A stretch of DNA of 64,000 bases from Branchiostoma floridae (taxonomy: Eukaryota > Chordata > Leptocardii > Amphioxiformes > Branchiostomatidae): NCBI RefSeq assembly GCF_000003815.2, contig NC_049994.1:10019148-10083147 (forward strand), given 5' to 3'. Position numbers and translations under genes: made by a program. The number at the start of each line of letters is the position of its first letter. Within the stretch, counting starts at the first letter, position 1. Positions 21,377 through 34,288 of this stretch are shown here, one piece after another. The notes under the pieces are model-generated. The model was given only the letters and a program-made list of their open reading frames with translations. It was not told the DNA's origin and did no database searches.

Positions 21377-24300
21377 ATGGAGAGGATGGGGGAAGACGCT
21401 ACCGAAGCAGAACACCGGTCCAAGACGGAGCAAGATCTTGGAGAGACTCCTGAAGAAACGTCGCCGCCTGCAAACTTCGAGAACAGGGAAGAAGGTTAGT
21501 TTTTAGCCACTCTCCCTCAGAAGTTGTTACGTTCATGAATATTCAGCTTGAGTTAGAGAACTGTGAGGATCTCAAGTATTGATCAATACGCGATGGTAGC
21601 CGTGAAGTCTCTACAAGAAGCGCAGCAAGTGTGTTTTCTTAAGTTTGTTCGAAGGAAATTACAGAATATGGAGGAAATTTTCTTTGTAACGTCTTATTGA
21701 TTTACGTTGCGTCCAGATAAACGTTAAAGACAGTATGATGGTGTATTTCTAAACATATAGTATGAGGTACTATCGCTATAAGTATCGCTATAACTACAGT
21801 GTCTTGAAAACTATATTGCCTTCTTATGCGTCATTTTCCCGGTTCGTATATGTTGGTCAGTCTTATTTGGGTTCATCATAATATCACTTGTAATTCTACA
21901 TTCTACAAATATATCTTTTTACGTTCAAATGCACTAATAGAAACAGGTAAGGACATTGCTTCTGTTCAATGTGTGTGGTCTCATCGCCTGTGGTATGTGA
22001 TTTTTTCTTCTTCTGTATTTCACTTGACGAAGTCTTGTGGTCGAACACCCGTTCCAGTTGACTTTTTGAACGCTGTACAGTAGTTGATCGTAATGAGAGC
22101 AATCGCCACACAATAGCCATCCCGTCTGCCGCCCGCATGCTCAAATCATCACCAGTGCAGTGGCGCTGAAAAAACCCATTACCTTGTATGGTGTACTCGG
22201 CGGCTAGTTCCACCTGTCCCGACCGTGAGAAACGCCATCCCGCCTCGCCCGGCCAGATACCGGGCCGTGATAGTGACGTGTTCACTCTTATATTGCTGAC
22301 GAAAGTAGCTTTATCACAAGCCCGATGGTTTCCGGGTTAGGGCTGGCTGGCGATGAAAGATAGAGTGAGGCTATATTTCTTTCGGACGTATTCGGTAAAT
22401 GCGGTCCACTTTACACCATCTATCACGACTGTGCGGTAAAAGCATTGCCTAGATGAGGAAGGGCGATGCCTTTGTAATGTGCCCACTCTTTCTACGTGTT
22501 GCGCGCCTGAAGTCCAACGCAAACTCGTCCACTCAACTCCGCAACTGAAAAACACATCGCAAAATGTCAATTTTAGTCCCTCTACTTCTTCTCTTCGACT
22601 TGTATTACTATATTTTTTCCTTATGCGATTCAGCATTATTGGTTCATAATAACATACAAACTTCACGACGTATAACAGATAAATTATAATATTGATTTTG
22701 AAAATACTGAAGGACATATGCGGAAAACAATGCCTTTTGACGTCCTGACTTTTTCCTAAAGTTGGGATTCTTGCCATAGATTATATTTGTCCTAATTAAA
22801 TATAGTCGAGCGTATGGGTTCCATCTCCACCGAACCATTGGATTAAGAAGGGACTCTTTCTTAAAGAAAAGGTTCCTTCATTTAAGAAAAAACGAAGATG
22901 CCTTAGAACTATTCTAAGCACATAGCCCTGAATATATGCGGAACCCTCGACAGAAAAGTAAACTTAATCTAACAGTACGGAGGAATGCTATATATTTTGA
23001 AAGAAGAAAAATATAGAAAAGTGACCGTTAGCACAGCAATAAGTTTATGATCCGTTCACAAACTGTCCAGTTGATTGAATAACTGTTACCTTACGTGTCT
23101 TGATATCTAGAATTGTCTTGTCAATGTCTTGTGAAAACAACAAACTAGATCTATCAACTCAAAAGTTGAACATATAAAGTTCCTGCTTATCTTAAGAAAA
23201 TACTAGTTAATGCAAATTCGTGCTAGTTTGTATGGTGAAACGAAGGATGCCCTGGTCTAAAGTTATTCAGAAAATCACCGTATTATATCACAATACCTAT
23301 TCTTTTTTATTAGCTAATTTTGATCAAAATCATCATATGGAATGCAGGAGAAACATGTTATGTCAGTATACGGCCTTTGCTATAGCGTGGCTCGATTCTT
23401 TATTGCTCGAGCCAGCTAACGTGGATTGAGCCGGTGGTTACTGCGGAAAGTACCCAGGCTTACTCTCCTGGCAGAAGTTCGGCTCTGGCTGTTTTTTGAC
23501 ATGTTTTAGGTGCTTAAATTTCATCGGCTTTTCTATATTTTGCTGTTTTCTTTATGTCTTCCAGCTAATCTGGAAAGCCCGGTAAAACGCCTACAAAAAA
23601 AACAGCCAGAGCCGAACCTCTGCTTGGAAAGTAACCCAAGCTACCTTTCTTGTAACATTACGCTTTCTGAATTCAAATTGCTTTTTGTTTAGAATTAATC
23701 TTGAGTTCAACCCAAAACACTTCTTTTATTACGTCTTGAGTCTTCTTCGATATTTGCTGTCTTAACCGGTGCCATTCCTTACTAGCCATTCCTATCGCAT
23801 CTCTTTGAATGAATATTTAAATGAATTAAACATTAACTGTATCCCTACCATGGACACGGACGGACATTAAAATTTGTACTGACTTCTCTTAACGTTAGCT
23901 ATGTGATGGTTAAAGATAGCATGTTAATTTATGTTCCTAAACCGTATAGCCCTTGTTCACCTTTATACGCGGGGTAACCTATATCCGTTGCCCATGAAAA
24001 AACAAAGAGATATCAAGTCGACGAAAATGCAATATTGAAAAAAAAAACACCGTCAGCACACTTGATACCTCTAGAAACCCTGTCATTTTTAAAGACAACG
24101 GATATAGGCTACCCAACGGATAAAGGTAAACATGCGTTACGTAAGATCGACTTCAGAAATACAGCCAAAAACGTTAGACTTGTATTTCGAAAAATGTACT
24201 TAAATCCGTTGCTGTATAGTTATATTCATGGTTATTGCATATATCAATATCATACACGTATATGGCCCGTATTCACGTTCAATATCGGTCAGACTGGTCC

Positions 24301-27300
24301 GTATATTCTACAGTATTGCCCGGGGTTCCGTAGTTCGATTCGAACAATTCGAACCCTCTTGAGTGCGCCACTGTCGAAAATTCGAACAACTTTGGCTCCT
24401 TTGCCAGGTTCTTTTGTTAGAATTGACGAAGTTATTAACGCGTCTTTTTTTTTTTTTGGCGATAAACTTTAGTTTTCTCAGGTTGGCATGAAATAGATAA
24501 AATTCCGTATCGCCCTCGGTCCCAGCCCTCCCACGGACCGGATCATCCTCCGTACTTCGGGCGATTCTATCCGCGGTCGGGCCGTACTTCGGGCGATACG
24601 GAATACCCCGTGTTGTATTCTATAACATATGATCGCTGTGTGTATTGCGTAACGTTATGAGCTTTCGATTTATCTCGAAACGCTTTTGCGGGAAGTTTTA
24701 GTATTACGCATTTACGCTACTAAGTAAGTTAGATAAATATCTTTTTCGCCACCATCTCTAGAAGATGTAGAGAGAATTAGGCCGTATGAAAAGATTGATA
24801 TGCCACTGCGAGAAAGAAAAAGCCGTAAAACTTGTTCAGGCGAACTAAATATTCTGTATGGGTCACAACGTGTGCTAAACAGCACCCTAGCGACCAGACT
24901 CAATCAACGGGTCGCATGTCCGGTCCTAGCGGGGCAATCGTCACCTCGCCCCGTAACGAATCCGTCTATGTCTCGGTCTACCTAATAACGAGGTCTTGAT
25001 CGATGGCCTAGCTAACTCCTCTCCGTTTGAAGAAGAACCGAAAATGACCTGGACTGTGACTGACAAAGTTCGCGCCCTTTCGCTGACCGCTAGCTCAGAC
25101 AATCTGTCGTAAACATAGTCGCGCATTCAGAATCACAAAATACTGACGGCAACTTTTTAGGAAAATTTCAACTGGACTTGTCATGGTAGATTTACTGATG
25201 ATTGTTGATTTTTCGTTTCTAACAAACTTGTAATGAAATGCATTTAACAACGTAGTAATGTCGCGTTACTATAAGCTGATATAATAAGCAATTATTGGTT
25301 GTCATGTATGATGTATATGGTGATTTCAACAAATTATATCATTCGTTATAGTAGGTATGTTTTAAAGTGTGATTTTGGTATGTAAATAGCACTAGCTCTT
25401 TTCTCTATCTAAAACATGATATGCGCATTTACTATCAAGTAAAGCAACAGATATACATGGCATTCGTGTTATGTCTCAAACATTTATGGAAGGCTTGAAA
25501 TTTCAATCACTTCTTTAATGATTACAGTATTTATGTTTCTCTCATGTAACACTTAACCTTAGTACGTCTTACCTAAAGCCGCAAAATGTCACAGTGTCGT
25601 GTTGATGCGTTATTGCGAATGATGCTGACATTAAAACACCACCACAAACTTTAACCGCAAAATGTCATCGTTGTCGGAGAACCGACCATAGGCGGGGAGA
25701 GCTCTCTGAGCTGACACCTCATAAAGTTGTGCAAAGAGCTGCAATCAAACTCTGTCACCGCAGTCACCTAAAGAAAATAGAGCTCGTAATAAAAGGGGAT
25801 CATTGTGGGTGATAAATTGTACCAAGTCAACTAGCGCTCTTTAAATTTCTTCTTACAGGGGTAACACGGCGAGTGCAGTTCGATTAGCGCCCCCACCGGC
25901 TACTTTGTGTATTGCACTAACTATTGTGCTTGCAAAATGAAGAGAATCTCTCACATCTTTATTCCGCAAACCTTTCTTTTATTTCTATTTTTCTGTTGAT
26001 CTTGACTCTTGAGAAAAAGAAATCTCTCAGCTTTTCTTTCTTAATGCTTACGTGGTAAGTGGGTTTTCTAGATTTTCGGCCTTTTTGATTTCAGGAAAAA
26101 AGAAACCAACCTCGGCTACACATCAATCGAAATTGCTTGTAGATCAAACTTGTTTTCCCTCTCCATGTACACCGGTTCTGATCAATGTGCCTGTGACATT
26201 GTCAGTTGAACGATCCCCTCCGTAATTCCCGGGAAGCAACCCCACAAATCATCCCAACGTTCTCTCTCGTCATGCCCGCCCGCTCGCCCCCCACCCACTC
26301 CGCCGCCTCATTATCCTGGTAATTGGGCGGGAGAAAGTTTCGCCTGTAACGGGCGCGAGATGTGATCAGGCCCGCACCGTGACGAATCCATCCTGCAGCA
26401 CTTTAATCATCACATTCATCATGGACAAATTAGCCTTTTTGACGTCCCACACGACGGGAAAGTCGGCGGGGAACGTGGTAACGTTACGGGGGAGTTTGCG
26501 CCATGGGTTCTTCATCTTCCCGAGTTGTGAAGTGTGTGACATGTGTCGACGTGTTGATGCGCGGAAAACTTCTTGGTCATGGACCGACCATGAACATCGA
26601 GATGCTATCTTCATAGATATCATTTCGTCTTAATTTATCTCTATGTCGATTGTCTTCACATGTAAGATTTATTGCAAAAATTTGCTGACTACTGATGCGA
26701 CGTTTTCAACGATTTAACGAATTGTATCTTCAATCAAATAGGAGAATTGACAACAGATTTAATAAGCTCTTTACAAATAGTAGCCGGCGAAGTTCTCTGG
26801 TAAATTGAAACCAATTTGGCCAATTTCTTTTAGCTACCCAACGTGCATTGTAGATATTATTGTGTTGTCACGAGAATAATGCTATCACACAATCATCATT
26901 TGAATATATAATTTCTTCAGCTAAATATAGTTATCGTGCAAAGTGAAAAGTATGAATCTTGTCCGAGACATACTTGGAGATTAAAAAAAAAGTTTTACAG
27001 AATGACATTTTCCGCAAAAAGATTGCTGACGTTGGAAATCGTTTAGGAATAACCGAGAAAAACATATCATCTATTGATCCAACGAAAAGACCAAATGTAA
27101 CATACTAGTAAGTACATGAAAGGTCGGCAATGGTTCAAACGAACTCTATATTCAAAAAGGGCGAATGTAACGTCAGTCAATATCGCACGTCCGTCCGTTG
27201 TTGTACATCACCATCGATTGTCTATAGGCTATACTATAGTGCAAGTCTTCTTGTCGGTGAATCCCTGTCGTCTTACTTACTAAATGATGCAAAAACCAAG

Positions 27301-30300
27301 TCCCTTTCTTGTGTTAATCATTCCGTGAATCATTGAGCACTTAATGACTTCGCTCGTGTGTCCAAAATGGGAGATGATGATCAGTTTAAACACCGTGTAT
27401 TTCTATGTTGATGAGGCCGGACATGTGACAATACAAGCCGTGGAATTTAGGACAATGTGTCATGGGCTGTCGCAGATGTACCTCTGTGTCTTTAATGTGT
27501 ACTGGAAGTGGCAGATGGACATTTAATGGAGATGAGAATGACTTCTGTCTCCATAAACACACAAAGGAAGGGGCATTATCATGTCATAAAGATCATTGCT
27601 TCCACCGTGTCCTTTTTTCACACATCGGGTTGGATAAGAGGACGCTGCAAATGTCTCTTCACGAAAAAGATGCCCTTCTTTCCGTCTTGTCACATGATTT
27701 TCTTTTGCCGCAGTGGATAGAAATTCAGAATTGGAGGAAAGCTAGCTAGTACTGATGCACAAGAATTGAAGAAAAGTGTGGGTTGTGTGGGAGAAAACCA
27801 TTACCATTTTTCTCGATTTCCGTTGTGGATTTCTGACTTTCTAACCGTTTTACTCCACAGCGTCGCTCTTGTAAAACGTTGCTGACGTTTCGGAGCAGGT
27901 GGAGATATTTTGAGTAACGGTAAAGCCAGGTTAAACCCCTGCATCTGTTCCCGGTGACCTGTGTGACCTCCACTTGACCCCGCCAGACGCCATATTGCAT
28001 ATGGCGGCCGTCCATCCGGGTCAGCAGGTGTTGTACATAGACGAGGTGTGAACAGCACTGCGGGGTCATCATCACCGACACGTGGCCACTACAGCCCCCA
28101 GTCAGACCCCCAGTTTTCCCTCAGTGGTCCCAAAGTGGTGATTACTTTGGGACTACTGCCCCCCTCCCCCCTATAGAGGCTGACTAGGTTCAGACATTCA
28201 TAGTGTGATCTCGTTCTCATGGGACCAATTGCCTATAATCTACATTGTACATGCCAGTCCTTGTTAGCTGTCTCTATCTTTTGCTGATGTTGCAAGTCTT
28301 TCGATCAACGCTTTTGCTTGACAATGTTTTGGCATTCAAATTTATCTTTCCATGAACAAGATAGATAAGCATCTGCACAAATGATTTGATAACCAGCATG
28401 TCTTATCAAGTATTACCGAGTATTACAAGCCCTGTATTCTTTATACATGGCTTTGAAATCTTGTTATATTCGTAGTGCACTGGTTTGCATAGGTGCTAGT
28501 TGTAATAGACATACAACAATATAAATACATATGAATCTTTGCTGTTGCTTTGTTAGTGAATGATTCTACTCCAGCCCCAAATGATGACAGAAAAATAATT
28601 TCAATACAAATCTCATACTAACATGACAATTTCACATTTTAAGAAATGGCGAAACTTTATTATCAAACACAATAGTCGTCAAATTGCACGCAACAAACAG
28701 ATTTAGATAGATAAAGATTGCTAACCTCTTTTCTTTGGTTACTAATACGTTTATGATTATGATTTTGATCGACTGTGTGCGAGAAAAAAAGCACAACGAA
28801 TACCTGAAATAACAATTTTGATGGTTAGCAGTGTACTTGTAGTCAAGTTAAATCCCCTGACATTCCAGAAAACATATTTTCTTTGAGCTTTCTGTTGCAC
28901 ATCCATTCTCCTTAATCCTCGGGTTTTAGTTGTCGTTGGCGCTGGCTAGCACTTGCTCCTTCCAAACGTCCCTTGTAAAGCCACTATGGCAATGATGAAG
29001 CTGCAGTGCCTCCGGGAAGGTAAACCATTAGCGCGATCTGATTGACTCTAACTTGGCGAGAGTGACACTGGCTGGCTCCATTTCCCCGCGCATCAATATA
29101 CAACTTCGTTAGGCGTAATTCGTAATAGTTATCATTATCATGATAAATGGTGGTTTCTGTTGTACCAGCGCGCACCAGGGTACACCCCACATGGGGGCTT
29201 CTACGAGCATGCCAGACGGTAACTGGGACTGACGATGTAAGGTAGTTTAGGACGTCGTAGGGGGTGGGGTGAGGGGGCGCAGGGAGCAACTCTGGGGGCA
29301 ATTTTAGTCTGGCAATCGTCAAAATATCCTCTATATGCTATTACGTCCATAAGAACATGCTGTGTCTGATCGTTTCACGCTTTGCTACTGAGTCACAGCA
29401 AGGACTTGGTTACAGAAAGAATTGTGATCAAATTTCGGTTGGTCAGTGAATTGCAGAAGAGATGAATGGAGAAATGGACGGATATGTTGAATGAAATGGC
29501 GGAAAGACTTTTTAAAGAAAAGATGAGATGTTGGGACAGCCTTTGCTTAGATTTGTGGATCTGAGACTGGGTCACAGAGAACAGGAAACGGAATGAGTGA
29601 AGGAGTGAATCAGTGGGGAAGAGATTCGCCGGCTTTCTTGAACCAAACAGAAATATTCGGAAGGACCAACTGCCCCCTATAGCCTTCTGGGAGAACAGAT
29701 AGAGTTCTGTTATTGGTTGATAAGAATCGCTCTTCCTTGTATGGAAACAAGATTAACCAATAGATACAGAGCGTGTTTTATCTTAATTTGAACAGTCTTA
29801 AGATCGCAAACAAATCGATCTAAAAATATATACAGCATTTTTTTGTATATGATATCTCCTGACATTGCGCTCTAGGTCAGGGCAGGACTAGTTCCTGAGT
29901 GTGTGTAGTTGTTCGCCACTCCCTCCCAGCCGCCGCATTCAAGACGTCGCTTCTTCCTTGGAAGATTTATGTCCTCTCATCTTCGTTCCTTGTTAGGCAT
30001 TAGACACTAAAGGGGGAAATCTACCGTGCAAACACTGTATATCAGCACGTCACCCGTGCACGAGGCCCAATTATCAGGTGCTCACCCCTTCTCTCACTGT
30101 TTTTCCTGGGGATTAACCACCGCACGAGCTTGGCCCGTGATTGATGAGCTTCTCCGTGGGACCCCTATGGGACCCGCGCCCGAGGCTTGCCGTTCTCCGC
30201 TTCGGTAGCCCCGCGCGGGGATGATCGATGACACCACTTAAGACTTGCCAGCGTCGAAGGCAATTAGTCAACTCCAAATGACCTTTTCCCATCCCAAAAT

Positions 30301-33300
30301 TCCTCGTTAGCGGTACGGGAGACTAGTTTGTGCGGGGATAGATGAATATTTACCGCCGACTCGCGCTCGGTGATGGAGATTATAATTGTCGTGGAGTCAT
30401 CCTTCCTATTGCATACGCATATGTTTTCCCAACGAAAACAAATGTCAGGGTGGATTGAACGGAATGAACTCATCAGGAAAATACATTAAATTTAGATTGC
30501 GCGATCGTCGGCTGTCAGGAGCTAACGTCGTTCTGTCGGGGGTAAAATAATGAGATGTGCCTTTTCCGTACACAGACCTATAAGTAAAGTACTCAGTAAT
30601 GTTAATGTGGTGTATATATATTCCACGGGGTAGGGATGGGAGCTTGGCAGGAAATACGTTACCCTTTCGCCAGTGGCATGTTTTTTATAAAGTTTTTTGT
30701 TTTTGTAAATAGTTTAGATGAGAGTTGAGCGAAGAAAATTGGCATTTTTTTCTTACGACTCCTTGCGGTTTAGCACAAGCGTTTTGAAAATAAGAAAAGA
30801 CGATGAAATATCTTAAAGTAATACTCGGTGAAAATAAGGAGAAAACTACCATCTTCCATCAGGTTTCGTGAAACTTTCTTAAATACGCGTCCCATCAAGT
30901 ACTTCTGACGTCTAAGAAAGCCACTTGTCTTCTTGATTAATGGAAATAATCACGAAGTTCACACCAGGAAATGTTAAAGTAGGAGTAGGCTTATGAAACG
31001 AAAGGTCAATATGTGAACTTGGCTTTGTTGTTCCGTATTGAGTATTAAATTGTCAAGTCGTCGTCTCTTGCCCTAATCTCACGAAATACGAGTCGTTGAT
31101 AAGTCTGGCATGATGTTTAATTACTTTCTCTTGGTTAACAACAATCGCGTCAAAATCACTGTATTGAAAATTCACATTCAGGACCTTCCGACGACTTGCT
31201 TCGACATCTCCACGACCAAGATCGGCACTCGGTTGGGAGAAGGCTGGAATAATTTTCTAGCTCTAGTTCTCTCTGAGTTTTAACACAGTGGTTTGAATTC
31301 ATAGTCGACCGGTGCATGCGACTATGAAAGACTAGAAGGAACCCCCCCCCCCCCCGACCATATCCCAACCGCAAATTACCTTGCTCACGACTAGCTGCCA
31401 ACCATGGTCTGAAGGAGGTCGAGAGACCATGGTCGGTTATATGAATGAATGAACATTGTACAATGTATGGCAAGGACTATTACACAAAGTATAAAATAGG
31501 TGTATAGAACAAGACTTAACATCCTAATCAACATATGACAGGCCATGAAAGCATACGCAGATGTTTCAAGACTACATGTTTTAGCTATGGAATATTTGGT
31601 ACTGAAGCATGACTTCCGGTTTTCATATCTGTTTTTTACAAGCTACTGTCACGATTTTGGGTGGAAGACAGCTATTGTTCCCGGAAATCAGTGACATATG
31701 ATTGGACCCTCTAGCAGCTCTCCTTGGAACTACAGGGCCATTGATACAGAATAATTTAACAACGGATGAATGGAATTTCATTATTTCTGGCCTGTAGGTA
31801 AATTTGATAAAGACCAACTCAATGACATGTAAATTAGGCAGCCCTAGGACTTTTTTTGCTTAACTAATGAGGACTATTTATACTTCATTTCTGCATGTAG
31901 GTTTGTTGTGTCTTCTTCCTTTGTGTGCTTTTTTGTTCCGTTAGAACATAAGACGGCATGAGACAAAAGGACTTAAGTTTCTTGCCGTTATACTCTAGGC
32001 CAGGATATGTCCATTGAATGAGGTAAAGTCCATATCTATCAAGGAGATCCCCGGAGCTCAACAGACCAGAAAACAGCAAGTTGTTCTCCGAGTTCATTTA
32101 GATGTTGTTATCGTCAGGATAACGGGACTTGGAGACGGCCCCTACTTCTCAAGTCTGATCTGGCCTTTCCAGCGACAGACTTATACGTCTGTGTGTCGTT
32201 AATGAGAGCTGAAATGATGGTATCATCGACTAGTTCCACTTCACTTAAAGGGCAACATCCCCCAGAATTAATGGGCGCTGCCAAACCGTTCTGCCCGTGA
32301 CATGTGACGGATGACCGCCGTGGTCATTACCGGGAACCGGCGCGCTGATGCCGGCCAGGGGCCTGACCGTGAAGCGGGGATAATAAAAAGGCCGGGATTT
32401 CTAAATACCAACGACAAGCTTGGGACTTTGGGATGGGGAAAACGCAGTATCCGTCATCTTCATAAGTATCGGATCATGACAACACCAATCAAAGAACAAC
32501 GTTTTGTCATGAGTACAATGTTACAGGGCAACAAGCTGTAGGGAAGAAGATTTCGTTGTTCATGATCGGACAGATAATAAGCAAATATTCTAAGTTAATC
32601 AACGAACGAATCATGCTGAAGATAATGATGTAGACTTCATTCTTTCGGAAATTCATTAGTCAGAAAGTGCTTTTTTCTTCTTAGACATACATGTTAACTC
32701 CAAAGACGAATGCAGCAATTGCATGCATTCTAATAGATGTCTAAAAAGTAGTAAATTGACTAAAAAATGATACTAGAAAACACGGCTTCAATTCCAATGA
32801 AAATATCGTATTGGCTGTAACTTATTGACTCTCGGGATGTAACATCGGTCTCTTTAGATTTTAGAAAAAAGAGATGTCAACCCAGAGACTAGAGACTGTG
32901 AGGTTTGATCCACTCACACCGGGAAGGACGCCTACTCTTTTCGATAAGTGCGGTGGGTTCTTTAATGTGCTCGAGGTGTGGCTCTCCCCGTACTTAACAC
33001 GGAACCTATCCGAGGGACGGCCTATCCGAAGCTAGGTACTCATTTTTTACCTGAGTGAAGTGAGGAAAGTCGTATAAAGTGCACAAATTCGGTGACATGA
33101 CAGGTTCTGAAGTCAGGACCTCTTGGGCCTGAGCCCAAAGCGCTACCAATTATGCCATACGATCTTACATCGTTTCTTTGTTGTTGTGTTTTTCCAGACT
33201 CGGGTGCCCGGCCGTTGCCCCCTCCCGTGCGGCGTTACCGTACGGCCTTCAGTAGAGAGCAGACAGCGCGGCTGGAGAAGGAGTTCCATCGGGACAACTA

Positions 33301-34288
33301 CCTGTCGCGCCCGAGGAGATGTGAGCTGGCGGCCGCTCTTAATCTACCCGAGACGACTATCAAGGTAACTGAGAACAGACCTCAAGAAAGAAAAATAAAA
33401 AACAAAGACGAAATGTTAAGTACACAAAGGAAGAAAAAACAAAGGATAGTAAAATACATGTAGAGTGAACCGTTCAGAAAAGAAAGACATAGGAAAGGAG
33501 TTAACCTAACTTTAACAATGACTCTTCAATGAGGAACAGGTGTTTTGCAATTGGTAAAAAAATGATTTCAGTAATATTTTCATATCAAAGTGTTAATTAT
33601 GAACCCGTTAAGTATGGAAAATCTTAATAAGCTCTTCATTATTTCTGTACGTTATTGTACCACTGATTGATAGTTATTCTTGAAAGACTGTACAGACTAA
33701 TTGTAAAGGAATCAGAAGCTATAGCTAGGGGTGGGTGGGGGATGGGGCTTAGGTAGGTTTTGAACACAAGGAAATTGTCAAGATTATATGACCGAAGTGG
33801 TACCAAAACTTCTAGTGAGTAATTTCCTTCGTTTTCCACAGGTGTGGTTCCAGAACCGGCGGATGAAAGAGAAGAGACAGCGGATGGCGTCCTGGCCTCA
33901 CCTGGCGGACCCCGCCATGTCTCACCTGTGGTTTGGCGGGAAACAGCCCGGCCTCGCCCCCCACCCCGGCTTCAGACTACCCCCTAAACCCACCCCGTAC
34001 CCTTCCCCCTTCCGAAGTCCGTTAGAAACGATGCTGGGCAGTCCGTACTTCCGTTTCCCTACACCTGCTGAGATGCTGTTCCATGCCAGTAGACACGCCC
34101 CTCTCTACCCGGACCCTGCCCTCCCCTTCACCGACACATATGGACTCTTCCGCGATCACCCTCTCTTGTCGTCTTCACTGCCTACCATGAGAGCGGACTT
34201 TCCCAAACTGGACGGTTTCACTGCGGCAGAGGGGTTCTCACTCTTCCAGAAAGCCAAGCAAGCAGAACAGAAGGACATGCCGAGGTGA
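21377..34288 (+). CDS. EvxB: EvxB, diverged even-skipped homeobox transcription factor (243 aa, 3 exons)
   Basis: This is a sequence-specific nuclear transcription factor of the Evx/eve class. Exons are 21377-21494, 33198-33364 and 33842-34288, with GT-AG introns of 11.7 kb and 477 bp. Phases are 1 and 0, exactly as in the paralogue at 54-63 kb. The homeodomain covers residues 50-109 ([11 protein letters not shown]...[13 protein letters not shown]), with Q50 and N51 present. Relative to the paralogue it differs at seven homeodomain positions (9, 13, 21, 23, 26, 37, 56). Only 49 residues precede it, acidic and Glu-rich, far shorter than usual for Evx. The C-terminal tail is Pro-rich, shares TPYPSPFR and PYFRFP with the paralogue, and lacks the LTR end. 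The start ATG (G at -3, G at +4) is the first after the TATA box. The B name rests on divergence and knowledge of lancelet Evx genes; the Evx family call itself is firm. Confidence 0.92.
23461..23633. mobile_element. MITE, CTCCAAGCAGAGG family, with 9-bp target duplication
   Basis: The ~38-bp imperfect terminal inverted repeats (TACTCTCCTGGCAGAAG at left; complement of the right end TACTTTCCAAGCAGAGG) share GGCTCTGGCTGTTTT. The flanks ACCCAGGCT (23452-23460) and ACCCAAGCT (23634-23642) match at 8 of 9 bases. A 9-bp duplication is characteristic of Mutator-like elements. No coding sequence is present. Confidence 0.75.
24502..24604. repeat. perfect 14-bp inverted repeat enclosing ~75 bp
   Basis: ATTCCGTATCGCCC at 24502-24515 is inverted at 24591-24604. 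Inside, CCGTACTTCGGGCGAT is repeated twice. It may be a short MITE or a folded RNA element. No clear target duplication was seen. Confidence 0.6.
26190..26520. promoter_or_regulatory. candidate intronic enhancer in EvxB
   Basis: This GC-rich patch stands out from the AT-rich intron. It contains TGGTAATTGGGCGGGAG and several CRE/E-box-like words (TGACGTCC, AACGTGG). Location in the first intron of a developmental gene favours regulation. Conservation cannot be tested here. Confidence 0.3.
32905..33165 (-). mobile_element. tRNA-derived SINE, abutting the EvxB exon 2 acceptor
   Basis: Read on the minus strand, the head carries a pol III A-box-like TGGCATAATTGG (33157-33146) and a diverged B box (33114-33103). 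The body contains GAGTACCTAGC, a GGATAGG block and ACTTATCGAAAAGAGTA. The same ordered blocks form the SINE at 40133-40865, so the two define one family. Its head ends about 30 bp before the splice acceptor at 33196-33197. Confidence 0.75.

Larger units (their letters stand above)
21495..33197 (+). other. EvxB: intron 1 of EvxB (11.7 kb) with embedded repeats and GC-rich islands
   Basis: The intron starts GTTAGT and ends TTTTTCCAG. It holds a MITE (23461-23633), a perfect short inverted repeat (24502-24604), a SINE (32905-33165), a C15-type homopolymer near 31341, and GC-richer islands with homeodomain-type motifs (22085-22330, 26190-26520, 27880-28090, 29900-30350, 32240-32400). No other coding exon is supported. 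Confidence 0.7.
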
